Shown: positions 25,996-34,738 of the stretch, one piece after another
Numbering within the stretch: position 1 is the stretch's first letter
Layout of the letters: each line of letters begins with the position of its first letter
Position numbers and translations under genes: made by a program
The notes under the pieces: generated by a model
Told to the model about the DNA's origin: nothing
Database searches by the model: none
The model's input: the letters and a program-made list of their open reading frames with translations, nothing else
Origin: Aliihoeflea aestuarii
GTDB taxonomy: Bacteria > Pseudomonadota > Alphaproteobacteria > Rhizobiales > Rhizobiaceae
Length of the DNA: 64,000 nucleotides
NCBI RefSeq assembly: GCF_024105665.1
Contig: NZ_JAAAMK010000001.1
Coordinates: 434,001 to 498,000, forward strand
Direction: 5' to 3'

Positions 25996-26538
25996 TCAAC
26001 CCGTCTTCGCCAGTTCCCGCAAGCCCTGATGAGAGGCAAGGAAAGTATCTTCCTCAGGGATGAGCGGACGCGGGGTCGCGTCGATTCCGAGGCCGGCGAT
26101 GACCTCGTCCATCGGCACGAAACGCTTGTTGCGGCGGTCGTAGACGCCGGCCGTGGTCATGATGACGGCCGCCGTCTGGCCGTCTTCGAGCAGGAAGCGG
26201 TGCCGGCCGATAAGTTGCCGGTCGGTCCATGTCTCGGCCGTGGAGACGACCTCGAAACGCTTCCACAGTTTGATCTCGCGGACATAAACCGATTGCAGGC
26301 CGCCCATCATCGGCCCCCAGCCCTTCTCGCGCGCGAGTTTCAGGAATCCCAACCGCAGAAAGATGTCGACGCGGCCGACATCGGCCAGCATCATATAACG
26401 CGCATTGTTCAGATGCATGTTGCGGTCGATGTCCGACGGCAGGCAGCGGAAATGCAGCCGACTTTCGTCGCCCGGCCTGAACGGTCCGCGCGATTTCGCC
26501 GTCGCCACCATGCGCGCAAGACGCCCCCAGACATACAT
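25996..26538 (-). CDS. Hotdog-fold acyl-CoA thioesterase-like protein
   Basis: A 180-aa protein of the 4HBT-like thioesterase group: RCLPSDIDRNMHLNNARYMM (the D..NMHLNNARY motif), EIKLWKRFEVVSTAETW and MTTAGVYDRRNKRFV. Such proteins cleave acyl-CoA or act in lipid metabolism. The ATG at 26538 is preceded by GGGGGA. It is the last gene on the minus strand after the fadB-type gene, separated by 123 bases, so it may belong to the fatty-acid block. Confidence 0.8.
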   Translation of the reverse strand: MYVWGRLARMVATAKSRGPFRPGDESRLHFRCLPSDIDRNMHLNNARYMMLADVGRVDIFLRLGFLKLAREKGWGPMMGGLQSVYVREIKLWKRFEVVSTAETWTDRQLIGRHRFLLEDGQTAAVIMTTAGVYDRRNKRFVPMDEVIAGLGIDATPRPLIPEEDTFLASHQGLRELAKTG

Positions 26539-26661
26539 CGCAATCCCCCGCATTTGTTTTACCGCAATCTCGGACGGAAAACGCTTCGCACTTTTCCTGA
26601 AATTGCTCAAAGAAAAGACCGGGCGAATGAACCGCCCGGCCGATTGTCGTCTCAAAGCGGA

Positions 26662-28875
26662 TCAGGCCGCCTGCTTTTTGCTGTACGGGTCGAAGCGCTG
26701 GTAGAAGGTTTCGCCCTTGGCGGCCATGTCCTTCAACAGCTTCGGCACGTCGAACTCCTTGCCGTATTTGCCACCGAGCTTTTCGGCCAGCGCAACGAAG
26801 GTCTTCACGCCCATGCCGTCAATGTAGGACAGAGCGCCGCCGGTATAGGGCGCGAAGCCGAAGGCGAGGATCGAGCCGACATCGGCTTCGCGCGGGTCGG
26901 TGACGATGCCCTCTTCCATCACGCGCGCCGCTTCCAGCGCGATGACGACGAGGAAGCGCTGCTTCAACTCCTCGACATCGATGCTGTCGGCATCCTGCTG
27001 CTTGTAGAGCGTCTTCAACTCCGGCCACAGGTGCTTCTTGGCAGGCTTGGCCGGGTAGTCATAGAAGCCCTTGCCGTTCTTGCGGCCCTGGCGTCCATGC
27101 GTGTCGACCATGGTGTTGATGAGCTCGAACTGCTTGGGATCGACGGCCGCCTCACCCATGTCGCGGATCGTCTGCTTCATGATCTTTTGCGCAAGGTCGA
27201 TCGCCGTTTCGTCGGTGAGCGCGAGCGGGCCGACCGGCATGCCGGCCATCTTTGCAGCATTCTCGATCATGGCCGGGGGCACGCCCTCGATCAGCATCTT
27301 GAACGCTTCCGACATGTAGCGCAGCACGCAGCGGTTGACGTAGAAGCCGCGCGTGTCGTTGACGACGATCGGCGTCTTCTTGATCGCGCGGACATAGTCG
27401 ATCGCGGTGGCGAGCGCCTTGTCCTCGGTCTTTTCGCCGAGGATGATCTCGACGAGCATCATCTTGTCGACCGGCGAGAAGAAGTGGATGCCGATGAACT
27501 TGTCGGGACGCTTCGAGTTCTTCGCCAGGCCCGAGATCGGGATGGTCGAGGTGTTGGAGGCGAAGATCGCGCCGTCTGCAATGACCGCCTCGGTCTTCTC
27601 GGTCGCGCTTTTCTTGACTTCCGAATCCTCGAACACGGCCTCGATGACGAGGTCGCAGCCGTCGAGCTGCGCATAGTCGTCGGTCGGCGTGATCAGCGAG
27701 AGGAGCTTTTCCTTCTCGTCCTCGGTGGCGCGGCCCTTCTTGATCGCACCGTCCATCAGGCCGGCCGAATGCGCCTTGCCCTTTTCGGCAGAAGCCGTGT
27801 CGCGGTCGAGAAGCACGACCGGAATGCCCGCCTTGGCGGTGACGAAGGCAATGCCCGCGCCCATGAAGCCTGCGCCGAGAACGCCGATCTTGGAGAACTT
27901 CGTCGGTTTGACGCCTTCGGGGCGGCGCGCGCCCTTGTTCAGTTCCTGCAACGAGATGAACAGCGAGCGGATCATCATGGCCGCTTCGGTCGAGCGCAGG
28001 ATTTCCGTGAAATAGCGCTGCTCGATCTTGAGTGCGGTGTCGAACGGCACCAGCAGCCCCTCATAGGCGCATTTCAGGATCGCGGCGGCGTTCGGATAAT
28101 TGCCGTAGGTCTCGCGGCGCAGGATGGCAATCGCCGGGGGCCACAAATTCGCGCCCGCCGCCGAGTAGACCGGTCCGCCGGGAAGCTTGAAGCCCTTTTC
28201 GTCCCATGGTTGGACCGGCTTGAGGCCGTTCTTTATCAGGCCTTTGGCGGTTTCGATCAGCTTGTCGGGCGCGGCGATCTCGTGGATCAGATTCATGCCC
28301 TTCGCCTTTTTCGGCGACAGGTTCTGGCCCGAAGTCAGCATCTGGAGGGCAGACTGAGGATCGGCAAGGCGCGGGACGCGCTGCGTGCCGCCTGCGCCGG
28401 GGAAGATGCCGACCTTCACTTCGGGCAGGGCCATCTTGACCTTGGCGCTGTCGGCAGCGACGCGGCCATGGCAGGCGAGCGAAAGCTCGAACGCGCCGCC
28501 CATGCAGACGCCGTTGATCGCCGAAACCCAAGGCTTGCCGCAGGTTTCCAGCTTGCGCCACAGCCAGGACATGCGACCCGCGCCGTCGAACAGCATCTTC
28601 ATGGCGGCTTCGGGATCGTTCGCCTGCTCCTTCTGGAAGATACCGAGCATCTTGTTGAGCATGGTGAGGTCCGCGCCACCGGAGAAAGTATCCTTGCCTG
28701 AGGTGATGACCGCGCCCTTGACCGCGTCGTCGGCGACGACCTGATCGATGATCTTGTCGAGCTCGTCCATCACCTCTTCGGTGAAGACGTTCATCGAGCG
28801 GTCGGGCATGTCCCAGGTGACGAGCGCGATGCCGTCCGCATCGGTTTCGACGGTGAAGTTCTTGTAGTCAGCCAT
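26662..28875 (-). CDS. Multifunctional fatty-acid oxidation protein (enoyl-CoA hydratase/3-hydroxyacyl-CoA dehydrogenase), FadB/FadJ type
   Basis: A 737-aa fusion. The N-terminal crotonase domain (about 10-280) has [20 protein letters not shown] and [17 protein letters not shown] with the Glu/Gly catalytic loop. The NAD-binding 3-hydroxyacyl-CoA dehydrogenase domain begins at [18 protein letters not shown] (about residue 330), contains [17 protein letters not shown], and ends with the C-terminal domain ([34 protein letters not shown]). It performs the second and third steps of beta-oxidation. The thiolase gene ends 20 bases upstream, so the two form a fadBA-type pair. Confidence 0.93.
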   Translation of the reverse strand: MADYKNFTVETDADGIALVTWDMPDRSMNVFTEEVMDELDKIIDQVVADDAVKGAVITSGKDTFSGGADLTMLNKMLGIFQKEQANDPEAAMKMLFDGAGRMSWLWRKLETCGKPWVSAINGVCMGGAFELSLACHGRVAADSAKVKMALPEVKVGIFPGAGGTQRVPRLADPQSALQMLTSGQNLSPKKAKGMNLIHEIAAPDKLIETAKGLIKNGLKPVQPWDEKGFKLPGGPVYSAAGANLWPPAIAILRRETYGNYPNAAAILKCAYEGLLVPFDTALKIEQRYFTEILRSTEAAMMIRSLFISLQELNKGARRPEGVKPTKFSKIGVLGAGFMGAGIAFVTAKAGIPVVLLDRDTASAEKGKAHSAGLMDGAIKKGRATEDEKEKLLSLITPTDDYAQLDGCDLVIEAVFEDSEVKKSATEKTEAVIADGAIFASNTSTIPISGLAKNSKRPDKFIGIHFFSPVDKMMLVEIILGEKTEDKALATAIDYVRAIKKTPIVVNDTRGFYVNRCVLRYMSEAFKMLIEGVPPAMIENAAKMAGMPVGPLALTDETAIDLAQKIMKQTIRDMGEAAVDPKQFELINTMVDTHGRQGRKNGKGFYDYPAKPAKKHLWPELKTLYKQQDADSIDVEELKQRFLVVIALEAARVMEEGIVTDPREADVGSILAFGFAPYTGGALSYIDGMGVKTFVALAEKLGGKYGKEFDVPKLLKDMAAKGETFYQRFDPYSKKQAA

Positions 28876-28895
28876 TTTTTATCTCCTCCGTCCGC

Positions 28896-30104
28896 TCACA
28901 CGCGCTCGATGATCGTTGCGGTGCCCATGCCCGCGCCAATGCACAAGGTCACGAGAGCCGTATTGAGATCGCGGCGCTCCAGTTCGTCCAGCACCGTGCC
29001 GAAGATCATCGCGCCGGTCGCACCCAGCGGGTGACCCATGGCGATCGCGCCGCCATTCACGTTGATCTTGTCGTGCGGAATGTCGAATGCCTGCATGTAG
29101 CGCAGGACGACCGAGGCGAAAGCTTCGTTGAGCTCGAACAGGTCAATGTCCGACAGTTGCATGCCGGCGCGCTCGAGCAGCTTTTCCGTCACATCGACAG
29201 GGCCGGTCAGCATGATCGCCGGCTCGGAGCCGATATTGGTGAAGGCCTTGATGCGCGCGCGCGGCTTCGCACCGATCTTCGCGCCGCCTTCCTTCGAGCC
29301 GAGCAGCACGGCCGCCGCGCCATCGACGATGCCGGACGAATTGCCCGCATGGTGCACATGGTTGATCGCTTCGACTTCCGGATGACGCTGGATGGCGACG
29401 GCGTTGAAGCCGCCCATCTCACCGGGCATGACGAAGGACGGGTTGAGCGAGGCCAGCGACTGCATGTCGGTCGACGGACGCATGTGCTCGTCATGGTCGA
29501 GGATGGTCAGGCCGTTCTGGTCCTTGATCGGCACGACCGAGTTCTTGAACCAGCCCTTCTCCCAGGCATTGGCCGCGCGCTTCTGGCTTTCGACCGCGTA
29601 GGCGTCCACATCGTCGCGCGAGAAGCCGTATTTCGTCGCGATCAGATCGGCCGAAACACCCTGCGGCACGAAATAGCCCGGCAGGCCGACCGAGGGGTCC
29701 ATGAACCAGGCGCCGCCCGACATACCCATGCCGACGCGGCTCATCGATTCCACGCCGCCCGCGATGACGAGTTCGTCCGAACCGCCGGCGATCTTGGCTG
29801 CGCCAAGATTGATGGCGTCGAGGCCCGACGCACAAAAGCGCGAGAGTTGGATGCCGGGGGCCTTATTGTCGTAGCGCGCCTCGAACGCGGCCGAGCGCGG
29901 GATGACCGAACCCGCTTCACCTACAGGATCGACGCAGCCGAAAATAATGTCGTCGACATTGGCGGTGTTGATGTTGTTGCGGTCGCGCACGGCTTCCAGA
30001 ACCTTTGCGCCGAGGCGCACGGCCGGCACTTCATGCAGCGAGCCGTCCTTCTTGCCGCGGCCGCGCGGCGTGCGCACGGCGTCATAGACGAATACGTCGG
30101 TCAT
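28896..30104 (-). CDS. Acetyl-CoA acyltransferase (thiolase), FadA-like
   Basis: A 402-aa thiolase. The nucleophile Cys is in [18 protein letters not shown], the second active-site region is [18 protein letters not shown] (His) and the third is [16 protein letters not shown] (Cys). It carries out the last beta-oxidation step, releasing acetyl-CoA. Its start overlaps the OsmC gene end by four bases, and it is followed closely by the fadB-type gene, consistent with one transcript. Confidence 0.93.
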   Translation of the reverse strand: MTDVFVYDAVRTPRGRGKKDGSLHEVPAVRLGAKVLEAVRDRNNINTANVDDIIFGCVDPVGEAGSVIPRSAAFEARYDNKAPGIQLSRFCASGLDAINLGAAKIAGGSDELVIAGGVESMSRVGMGMSGGAWFMDPSVGLPGYFVPQGVSADLIATKYGFSRDDVDAYAVESQKRAANAWEKGWFKNSVVPIKDQNGLTILDHDEHMRPSTDMQSLASLNPSFVMPGEMGGFNAVAIQRHPEVEAINHVHHAGNSSGIVDGAAAVLLGSKEGGAKIGAKPRARIKAFTNIGSEPAIMLTGPVDVTEKLLERAGMQLSDIDLFELNEAFASVVLRYMQAFDIPHDKINVNGGAIAMGHPLGATGAMIFGTVLDELERRDLNTALVTLCIGAGMGTATIIERV

Positions 30105-30577
30105 CTGTTTCTCCTCTGATTCTCAGAATCGGTGTCGATCGTCACTTCGGTCGTGACCGAATTGGCGATAAAGCAGGCCTCGTGCGCCTTGTGATGAAGT
30201 TCATCCAGCGTCGCCGCCTCGGCGTCGCTGTCGACTATCGGGCGCAGCGTCACATGGGTGATCGCGATGCGGCCCTTGTCGTTCTTGCCCATCAAGCCTT
30301 CTGCCTGATCGCGATAGCTGTAGATGGTGACGCCCGCGCGACGGGCGAAATCCAGAAACCAGAGCATGTGGCAGGCAGACAGCGATGCCACGAACATCTC
30401 TTCAGGATCGACCGCCGCCCCGTCCGACCACGGTGCCGGCACGACACCCGGAGAAGGCGAGCCGGGGATCTCAGCGCCGCCGTCAAAACGGATCGTGTGG
30501 GCGCGCGAGTAGCGGCCCGCGAGGAAATCATCCTCGGCGCGCGCGGTCCAGGTTACGTCTGCGATATGCTTCGACAT
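30101..30577 (-). CDS. OsmC/Ohr-family protein
   Basis: A 158-aa protein. The OsmC family Cys pair is present: PEEMFVASLSACHMLWFLDFAR (first Cys, in SACHM) and the later HEACFIANSVTTEV (second Cys). These reduce organic hydroperoxides through a reactive thiol. It sits between an acyl-CoA dehydrogenase (7-base gap) and the thiolase (four-base overlap), so it may protect beta-oxidation enzymes from lipid peroxides; that role is inferred from context. Confidence 0.9.
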   Translation of the reverse strand: MSKHIADVTWTARAEDDFLAGRYSRAHTIRFDGGAEIPGSPSPGVVPAPWSDGAAVDPEEMFVASLSACHMLWFLDFARRAGVTIYSYRDQAEGLMGKNDKGRIAITHVTLRPIVDSDAEAATLDELHHKAHEACFIANSVTTEVTIDTDSENQRRNR

Positions 30578-30584
30578 GTCTTCC

Positions 30585-31757
30585 TTAAAGGCTTCGGGCG
30601 ATCAGGAGTTTCATGATTTCGTTCGTACCGCCGTAAATTCGCTGGACGCGCGCGTCGCGGAACATGCGGGCGATCGGATATTCGTTCATATAGCCATAGC
30701 CGCCGAAGAGTTGCAGGCATTCGTCGACGATCTTGTTCTGGAGGTCCGACAGCCAGTACTTCGCCATCGAAGCCGTGACGGGGTCCAGCCCGCCATTGAT
30801 ATGGCGCGTGACGCAATCATTGTAGAAGACGCGGCCGATGGTCGCCTCGGTCTTGAGTTCGGCCAGCTTGAACTGCGTGTTCTGGAAATCGATGACCGCC
30901 TTACCGAACGCCTTGCGCTCCTTGACGTAATCGATCGTCAGCGCCAGCGCCCGCTCGATCATGGCGATCGCGCCAGTGCCGATCTGCAACCGTTCCTGCG
31001 GCAATTGCTGCATCAACTGGATGAAGCCCTGCCCTTCCTCGGTGCCGAGCAGGTTCGAGGTCGGCACGCGAACGTCGTTGAAGAAGAGCTCGGACGTGTC
31101 GTTGGATTTCAGGCCGATCTTGTCGAGGTTTCGGCCGCGCTCGAAGCCCTCGACCTCGTCGGTCTCGACCACGATCAGCGACGTACCTTTCGCGCCCGCC
31201 GCCGGGTCTGTCTTGGTCACGACGATGACGAGATTGGCAAGCTGGCCGTTGGTTATGAACGTCTTGGAGCCGTTGATCCGGTAGTGGTTGCCGTCCTTCT
31301 CCGCGCGCGTCTTGACGCCCTGAAGGTCGGAGCCCGCGCCCGGCTCGGTCATGGCGATCGCGCCTATGAGTTCGCCGGTCGCCATCTTGGGCAGCCATTT
31401 CTTCTTCTGCTCCTCGGAGCCGTAGTGAAGGATGTAGGGGGCGACGATGGAATTGTGCAGCGAAATGCCGAACCCGTCGACGCCGACATGGCCGATCGCT
31501 TCGATGATCGCGCTCTCATGCGCGAAGGTGCCGCCCGAGCCGCCATATTCTTCCGGCATGGAGGCGCACAAAAGCCCGGCTTCGCCGGCCTTGCGCCAGC
31601 TTTCGCGGTCGAACATTTCGTTCTTCTCGAATTCCTCGTAGCGCGGCGCGATTTCGGCATCGAGAAACTTCTCGGCCATGTCGTAGAGCATGGCGACATC
31701 ATCGCCGGCCCATTCGGGTTTCGGCAGACCGAGAATGCTTGAAGGGTGGGCGGTCAT
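30585..31757 (-). CDS. Acyl-CoA dehydrogenase
   Basis: A 390-aa FAD flavoenzyme. It shows AMTEPGAGSDLQGVKTRAE, ITNGQLANLVIVVTKT and the C-terminal LFGGYGYMNEYPIARMFRD with VQRIYGGTNEIMK, in which the Glu next to GGTNE serves as catalytic base in many relatives. Likely substrates are medium- or long-chain acyl-CoA. The start is ATG 31757 (MTAHPSSILG). An intergenic palindromic repeat of about 110 bases lies upstream, within the 192-base gap to the next dehydrogenase gene. Confidence 0.92.
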   Translation of the reverse strand: MTAHPSSILGLPKPEWAGDDVAMLYDMAEKFLDAEIAPRYEEFEKNEMFDRESWRKAGEAGLLCASMPEEYGGSGGTFAHESAIIEAIGHVGVDGFGISLHNSIVAPYILHYGSEEQKKKWLPKMATGELIGAIAMTEPGAGSDLQGVKTRAEKDGNHYRINGSKTFITNGQLANLVIVVTKTDPAAGAKGTSLIVVETDEVEGFERGRNLDKIGLKSNDTSELFFNDVRVPTSNLLGTEEGQGFIQLMQQLPQERLQIGTGAIAMIERALALTIDYVKERKAFGKAVIDFQNTQFKLAELKTEATIGRVFYNDCVTRHINGGLDPVTASMAKYWLSDLQNKIVDECLQLFGGYGYMNEYPIARMFRDARVQRIYGGTNEIMKLLIARSL

Positions 31758-31801
31758 TCGGCAGCTCCGGATCGTTGGAGAGGTCGGCGCTCTGTCGCGC
31801 T

Positions 31802-31909
31802 CCCCTCTGGCCTGCCGGCCATCTCTCCCGCGAGGGGGGAGATCACGCAATGTCGGCGACGAGAATAATCTTCCCACTTGAGGGGGAGATGGCCGGCAGG
31901 CCAGAGGGG
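31802..31909. repeat. Long intergenic palindromic repeat (RIME-like)
   Basis: Perfect 23-base inverted arms (CCCCTCTGGCCTGCCGGCCA continuing to TCT at 31802-31824, matching 31887-31909) enclose about 60 bases with internal smaller hairpins (TCTCCC...GGGAGA). The CCTCTGGCCTGCCGGCCATCT type of sequence is widespread in Hyphomicrobiales genomes as an interspersed mosaic element. It lies between two acyl-CoA dehydrogenase genes and could attenuate or stabilise the transcript there. Confidence 0.8.
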
Positions 31910-31949
31910 GGCAACATAGAGCACGGTCTTCGAAATCCGATACTGGCCG

Positions 31950-33746
31950 CTAGAATGCGTCTTGCGCAAGAGCCATCATTGAATCCGAGCCCGTCGAAAT
32001 GCGCGCAAGATGTGCGGCGCTTTCCGGCATCACACGCTCGAAGTAGAAGCGTGCCGTCGCGATCTTGTTGTCGCAGAACTCGGACGAACCGTTCGCGCCT
32101 GCCGCAAGTTTGTCCTGCGCCGTCTTCGCCATCATGCCCCACATGTAGCCGAGCGACACGAGGCCGAAGAGGTGCATGTAGTCGGTCGACGCCGCGCCGG
32201 CATTGTCCGGCTTGCCCATGGCGTTCTGCATCAGCCACATGGTCGCGGCCTGCAGGTCGTTGAGACCCTTCTTCAGCGACTTCGTGAATGGGGCGAGCTT
32301 TTCGTCGTTACGATTTTCCTCGCAGAACGCGCCGACCTCGGCGAAGAAGGCCTGCACCGCACGGCCGCCATTGGCGCCGAGCTTGCGGCCGACGAGATCG
32401 AGCGCCTGAATGCCGTTCGCGCCTTCATAGATCTGCGCGATGCGGGCGTCGCGCACGAACTGGCTCATGCCCCATTCCTCGATATAGCCGTGGCCGCCAT
32501 AGACCTGCTGCGCCATCACGGCATTGTCGAAGCCCTTGTCGGTCAGCACGCCCTTGATGACCGGCGTCATCAGGCTCATGTGGTCCTCGGCCTGCTGGCG
32601 CGCCTTCTCGTCATCCGAGCGATGCGCGACGTCCGACTTCAGCGCGGTCCACAGGATCAGCGCGCGGCCGGCCTCGTTGATGGCGCGCATGGTCATCAGC
32701 TTGCGGCGGATATCCGGGTGGACGATGATCGGATCGGCCTTCTTTTCCGGCTCCTTCGCACCCGAAAGCGAGCGGCCCTGCAGACGATCCTTCGCGTAGG
32801 TCACGGCGTTCTGATAGGCGATCTCGGAGATCGAAAGGCCCTGAAGGCCGACGCCGAGACGCGCCTCGTTCATCATGACGAACATGGCTTTCAAGCCGCC
32901 ATGCTCCTGCCCGATGAGATAGCCCTCGGCCTCGTCGTAATTCATGACGCAGGTGGCGTTGCCGTGGATGCCCATCTTCTCCTCGATGGAGCCGCAGGAC
33001 ACGCCATTCTTCTCGCTTGGATTGCCATCGGCATCGAGTTTGAACTTCGGCACGATGAAGAGCGAAATGCCCTTTACGCCTTCCGGTGCGCCGTCGATGC
33101 GGGCCAGCACCAGATGGATGATGTTGTCCGACATATCGTGCTCGCCGGCCGAGATGAAAATCTTCTGGCCGGAAATCTTGTAGCTGCCATTCCCGTTCGG
33201 CACGGCGCGCGAGCGCAGGAGCCCGAGATCGGTGCCGCAATGCGGCTCAGTCAGGTTCATCGTGCCGGTCCACACGCCATCGACCATCTTCGGGACGTAG
33301 GTCTGCTTCTGTTCTTCGGAACCATGCGCCAGGATCGCGGCGACCGCCCCCTGCGTCAGGCCGGGATACATCATCAGCGCCATGTTGGCGGAGGACATGT
33401 ATTCGCCGACCGCCGAGTGAACCGTATAGGGAAGCCCCTGCCCGCCATATTCGGCCGGCACGGCAAGACCCATCCAGCCGCCCTCGCGATACTGACCGTA
33501 GGCTTCCTTAAAGCCCTTCGGCGTCGTCACGGATGCGTCACTGTTTCGGGTGCAGCCTTCCTCGTCGCCGACGCGGTTCAGCGGGTGCAGCACGTTTTCG
33601 GCGAACTTGGCGCCTTCCTCGAGAATGGCTTCCAGAACGTCCGGCGTCGCATCGGCGAAACCGGCGAGGTTGCCGTAGCGCTCATATCCAAGAACGTCGT
33701 TGAGAACGAAGAGCGTGTCCGCGACGGGTGCCTTATAGGTCGGCAT
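31950..33746 (-). CDS. Acyl-CoA dehydrogenase, long DmdC/FadE-like form
   Basis: A 598-aa flavoenzyme. It has an N-terminal extension (YKAPVADTLFVLNDVLGYER), the FAD-binding core (MNLTEPHCGTDLGLLRSRAV, KIFISAGEHDMSDNI), the catalytic region (YGGHGYIEEWGMSQFVRDAR then AQIYEGANGIQALDLVGRK) and a C-terminal domain of the type found in DmdC-like enzymes. The ATG at 33746 gives the expected N-terminus MPTYKAPVADT. It is the first gene of the beta-oxidation block and lies just after a palindromic operator and the MerR-type regulator. Confidence 0.92.
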   Translation of the reverse strand: MPTYKAPVADTLFVLNDVLGYERYGNLAGFADATPDVLEAILEEGAKFAENVLHPLNRVGDEEGCTRNSDASVTTPKGFKEAYGQYREGGWMGLAVPAEYGGQGLPYTVHSAVGEYMSSANMALMMYPGLTQGAVAAILAHGSEEQKQTYVPKMVDGVWTGTMNLTEPHCGTDLGLLRSRAVPNGNGSYKISGQKIFISAGEHDMSDNIIHLVLARIDGAPEGVKGISLFIVPKFKLDADGNPSEKNGVSCGSIEEKMGIHGNATCVMNYDEAEGYLIGQEHGGLKAMFVMMNEARLGVGLQGLSISEIAYQNAVTYAKDRLQGRSLSGAKEPEKKADPIIVHPDIRRKLMTMRAINEAGRALILWTALKSDVAHRSDDEKARQQAEDHMSLMTPVIKGVLTDKGFDNAVMAQQVYGGHGYIEEWGMSQFVRDARIAQIYEGANGIQALDLVGRKLGANGGRAVQAFFAEVGAFCEENRNDEKLAPFTKSLKKGLNDLQAATMWLMQNAMGKPDNAGAASTDYMHLFGLVSLGYMWGMMAKTAQDKLAAGANGSSEFCDNKIATARFYFERVMPESAAHLARISTGSDSMMALAQDAF

Positions 33747-33825
33747 GGAAATCCTCCGAAAGAAGCTTTGGAACCCCTTTGATCGGACACGGCCGACGGG
33801 GCACTTGGTCGGAGGTGCTTTTATC

Positions 33826-33857
33826 AAACTTTGACGTTTGCGTAAACGTCAAAGTTT
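33826..33857. promoter_or_regulatory. Palindromic operator upstream of acyl-CoA dehydrogenase
   Basis: AAACTTTGACGTTTGC is followed directly by GTAAACGTCAAAGTTT. The 16-base half-sites match at 15 of 16 positions. It is located between the MerR-family gene and the dehydrogenase start, on the upstream side of the latter. A shorter version (TGACGTTTAC/GAAAACGTCA) precedes the nitronate monooxygenase at 48449. It resembles the TTGACGT-type sites of MerR-family lipid regulators. Confidence 0.8.
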
Positions 33858-33878
33858 TTGAACCGCTTACGCAACGCA

Positions 33879-33904
33879 AAAGGCCGGCGACGAGGCCGGC
33901 CTTT
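33879..33904 (-). terminator. Intrinsic terminator after the MerR-type gene
   Basis: AAAGGCCGGC and GCCGGCCTTT form a perfect 10-base stem with a six-base loop. On the minus strand it is followed by TTTTGCG. It lies 28 bases after the MerR gene stop and separates that gene from the operator and the beta-oxidation block. Confidence 0.75.
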
Positions 33905-33931
33905 CATCAAATTCGTTCAGCGGTTTCGCGC

Positions 33932-34378
33932 TCAGGCGGCGTTGCGCTGGCGCTCTTCCACGACGGAGCGGATGCCTTCGCGCATCTCTTCCAATTCCTG
34001 GATGGCGGCGTCGAGCTGGCGGCGCTGCTCTTCCAGGCGGCCGATCTGGCGCTCGGATTTGTCGAGGACGAAGCGATACTGGCGCATATTGGTGCCCGAC
34101 GGATCGTAGAGATCCATCATCTGCTTGATCTCGCGCAGCGAGAAGCCGACGCGCGTGCCGAAGGTGATGAGCTTCAGGCGGGACAGGTCTCGCGCCGAAT
34201 AAAGGCGCGTCATTCCCTCGCGCTTGGGCTGTATCAACCCCTTGTCTTCGTAAAAGCGCAGGGTACGCAGCGAAACGTCGAACATCTTGGCAACGTCGCC
34301 GATGCGCATGAGGTCGTTCTGATCTTCGGAAGCACTGTAAAAAGAGGCCGTGTCCGAGCCAGCCGGCATGGTGGTCAT
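33932..34378 (-). CDS. MerR-family transcriptional regulator, LiuR-like
   Basis: A 148-aa protein with the winged-helix MerR domain (RIGDVAKMFDVSLRTLRFYE, then GLIQPKREGMTRLYSARDL) and a C-terminal coiled coil (LDKSERQIGRLEEQRRQLDA). No metal-binding Cys is present, unlike metal sensors, which fits the LiuR-type subgroup that controls fatty-acid or branched-chain amino-acid degradation. The ATG at 34378 (MTTMPAGSDTAS) is preferred; a much longer frame upstream has no conserved content. The palindrome at 33826 is the probable binding site, and the beta-oxidation block the probable target. Confidence 0.88.
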   Translation of the reverse strand: MTTMPAGSDTASFYSASEDQNDLMRIGDVAKMFDVSLRTLRFYEDKGLIQPKREGMTRLYSARDLSRLKLITFGTRVGFSLREIKQMMDLYDPSGTNMRQYRFVLDKSERQIGRLEEQRRQLDAAIQELEEMREGIRSVVEERQRNAA

Positions 34379-34577
34379 GTCAGTTCCCGTGATTTGATTC
34401 GAAACAGAATGTCGCGAGACTTTGTGGCGAGGCGAGGACGCCCCTGAAAAGTCGAAGGCCGCCTTCCGTAAGGCGACGGCATGGGGCGCGCATATAATCT
34501 GCGGCGCGCGATGCCGCAAGTGCGAAACGCACGCCTGCGCCACTTTGCGCACAGTCCTTACACGCCGGTAAGCTTGG

Positions 34578-34593
34578 TTAACGGCTTGTTTAC
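34578..34593 (+). promoter_or_regulatory. CtrA-like box upstream of the podJ-like gene
   Basis: TTAA-CGGCTTG-TTTAC matches the CtrA consensus TTAA-N7-TTAAC with one mismatch. It lies in the 360-base gap (34379-34738) between the divergent MerR gene and the podJ-like gene, together with GANTC sites at 34396-34400 and 34621-34625. No gene was seen in the gap. The functional link to CtrA is inference. Confidence 0.45.
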
Positions 34594-34738
34594 CATGTGT
34601 GGGGAATGGTGACGCTCAACGATTCACCGTGATTTCAATCGTATCTCGTTCCTCACGGGTTCGACCAACCGGCGACCGGCGTCGCCGTGTTGTCAATGCA
34701 TTCCGGCCGAGGGGGCCGGCGGAGGCAACGAGCGTCAG

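Noticed and set aside
26029-28701. 890-codon open frame on the plus strand opposite the fadB-type gene
   Set aside because: It runs antisense across the thioesterase and fadB-type genes, both with unmistakable motifs; composition is typical of a shadow frame.
31802-31909. Possible CRISPR or IS terminal repeat
   Set aside because: Only one pair of inverted arms, no repeated spacer units, no transposase frame; fits an interspersed palindromic element.
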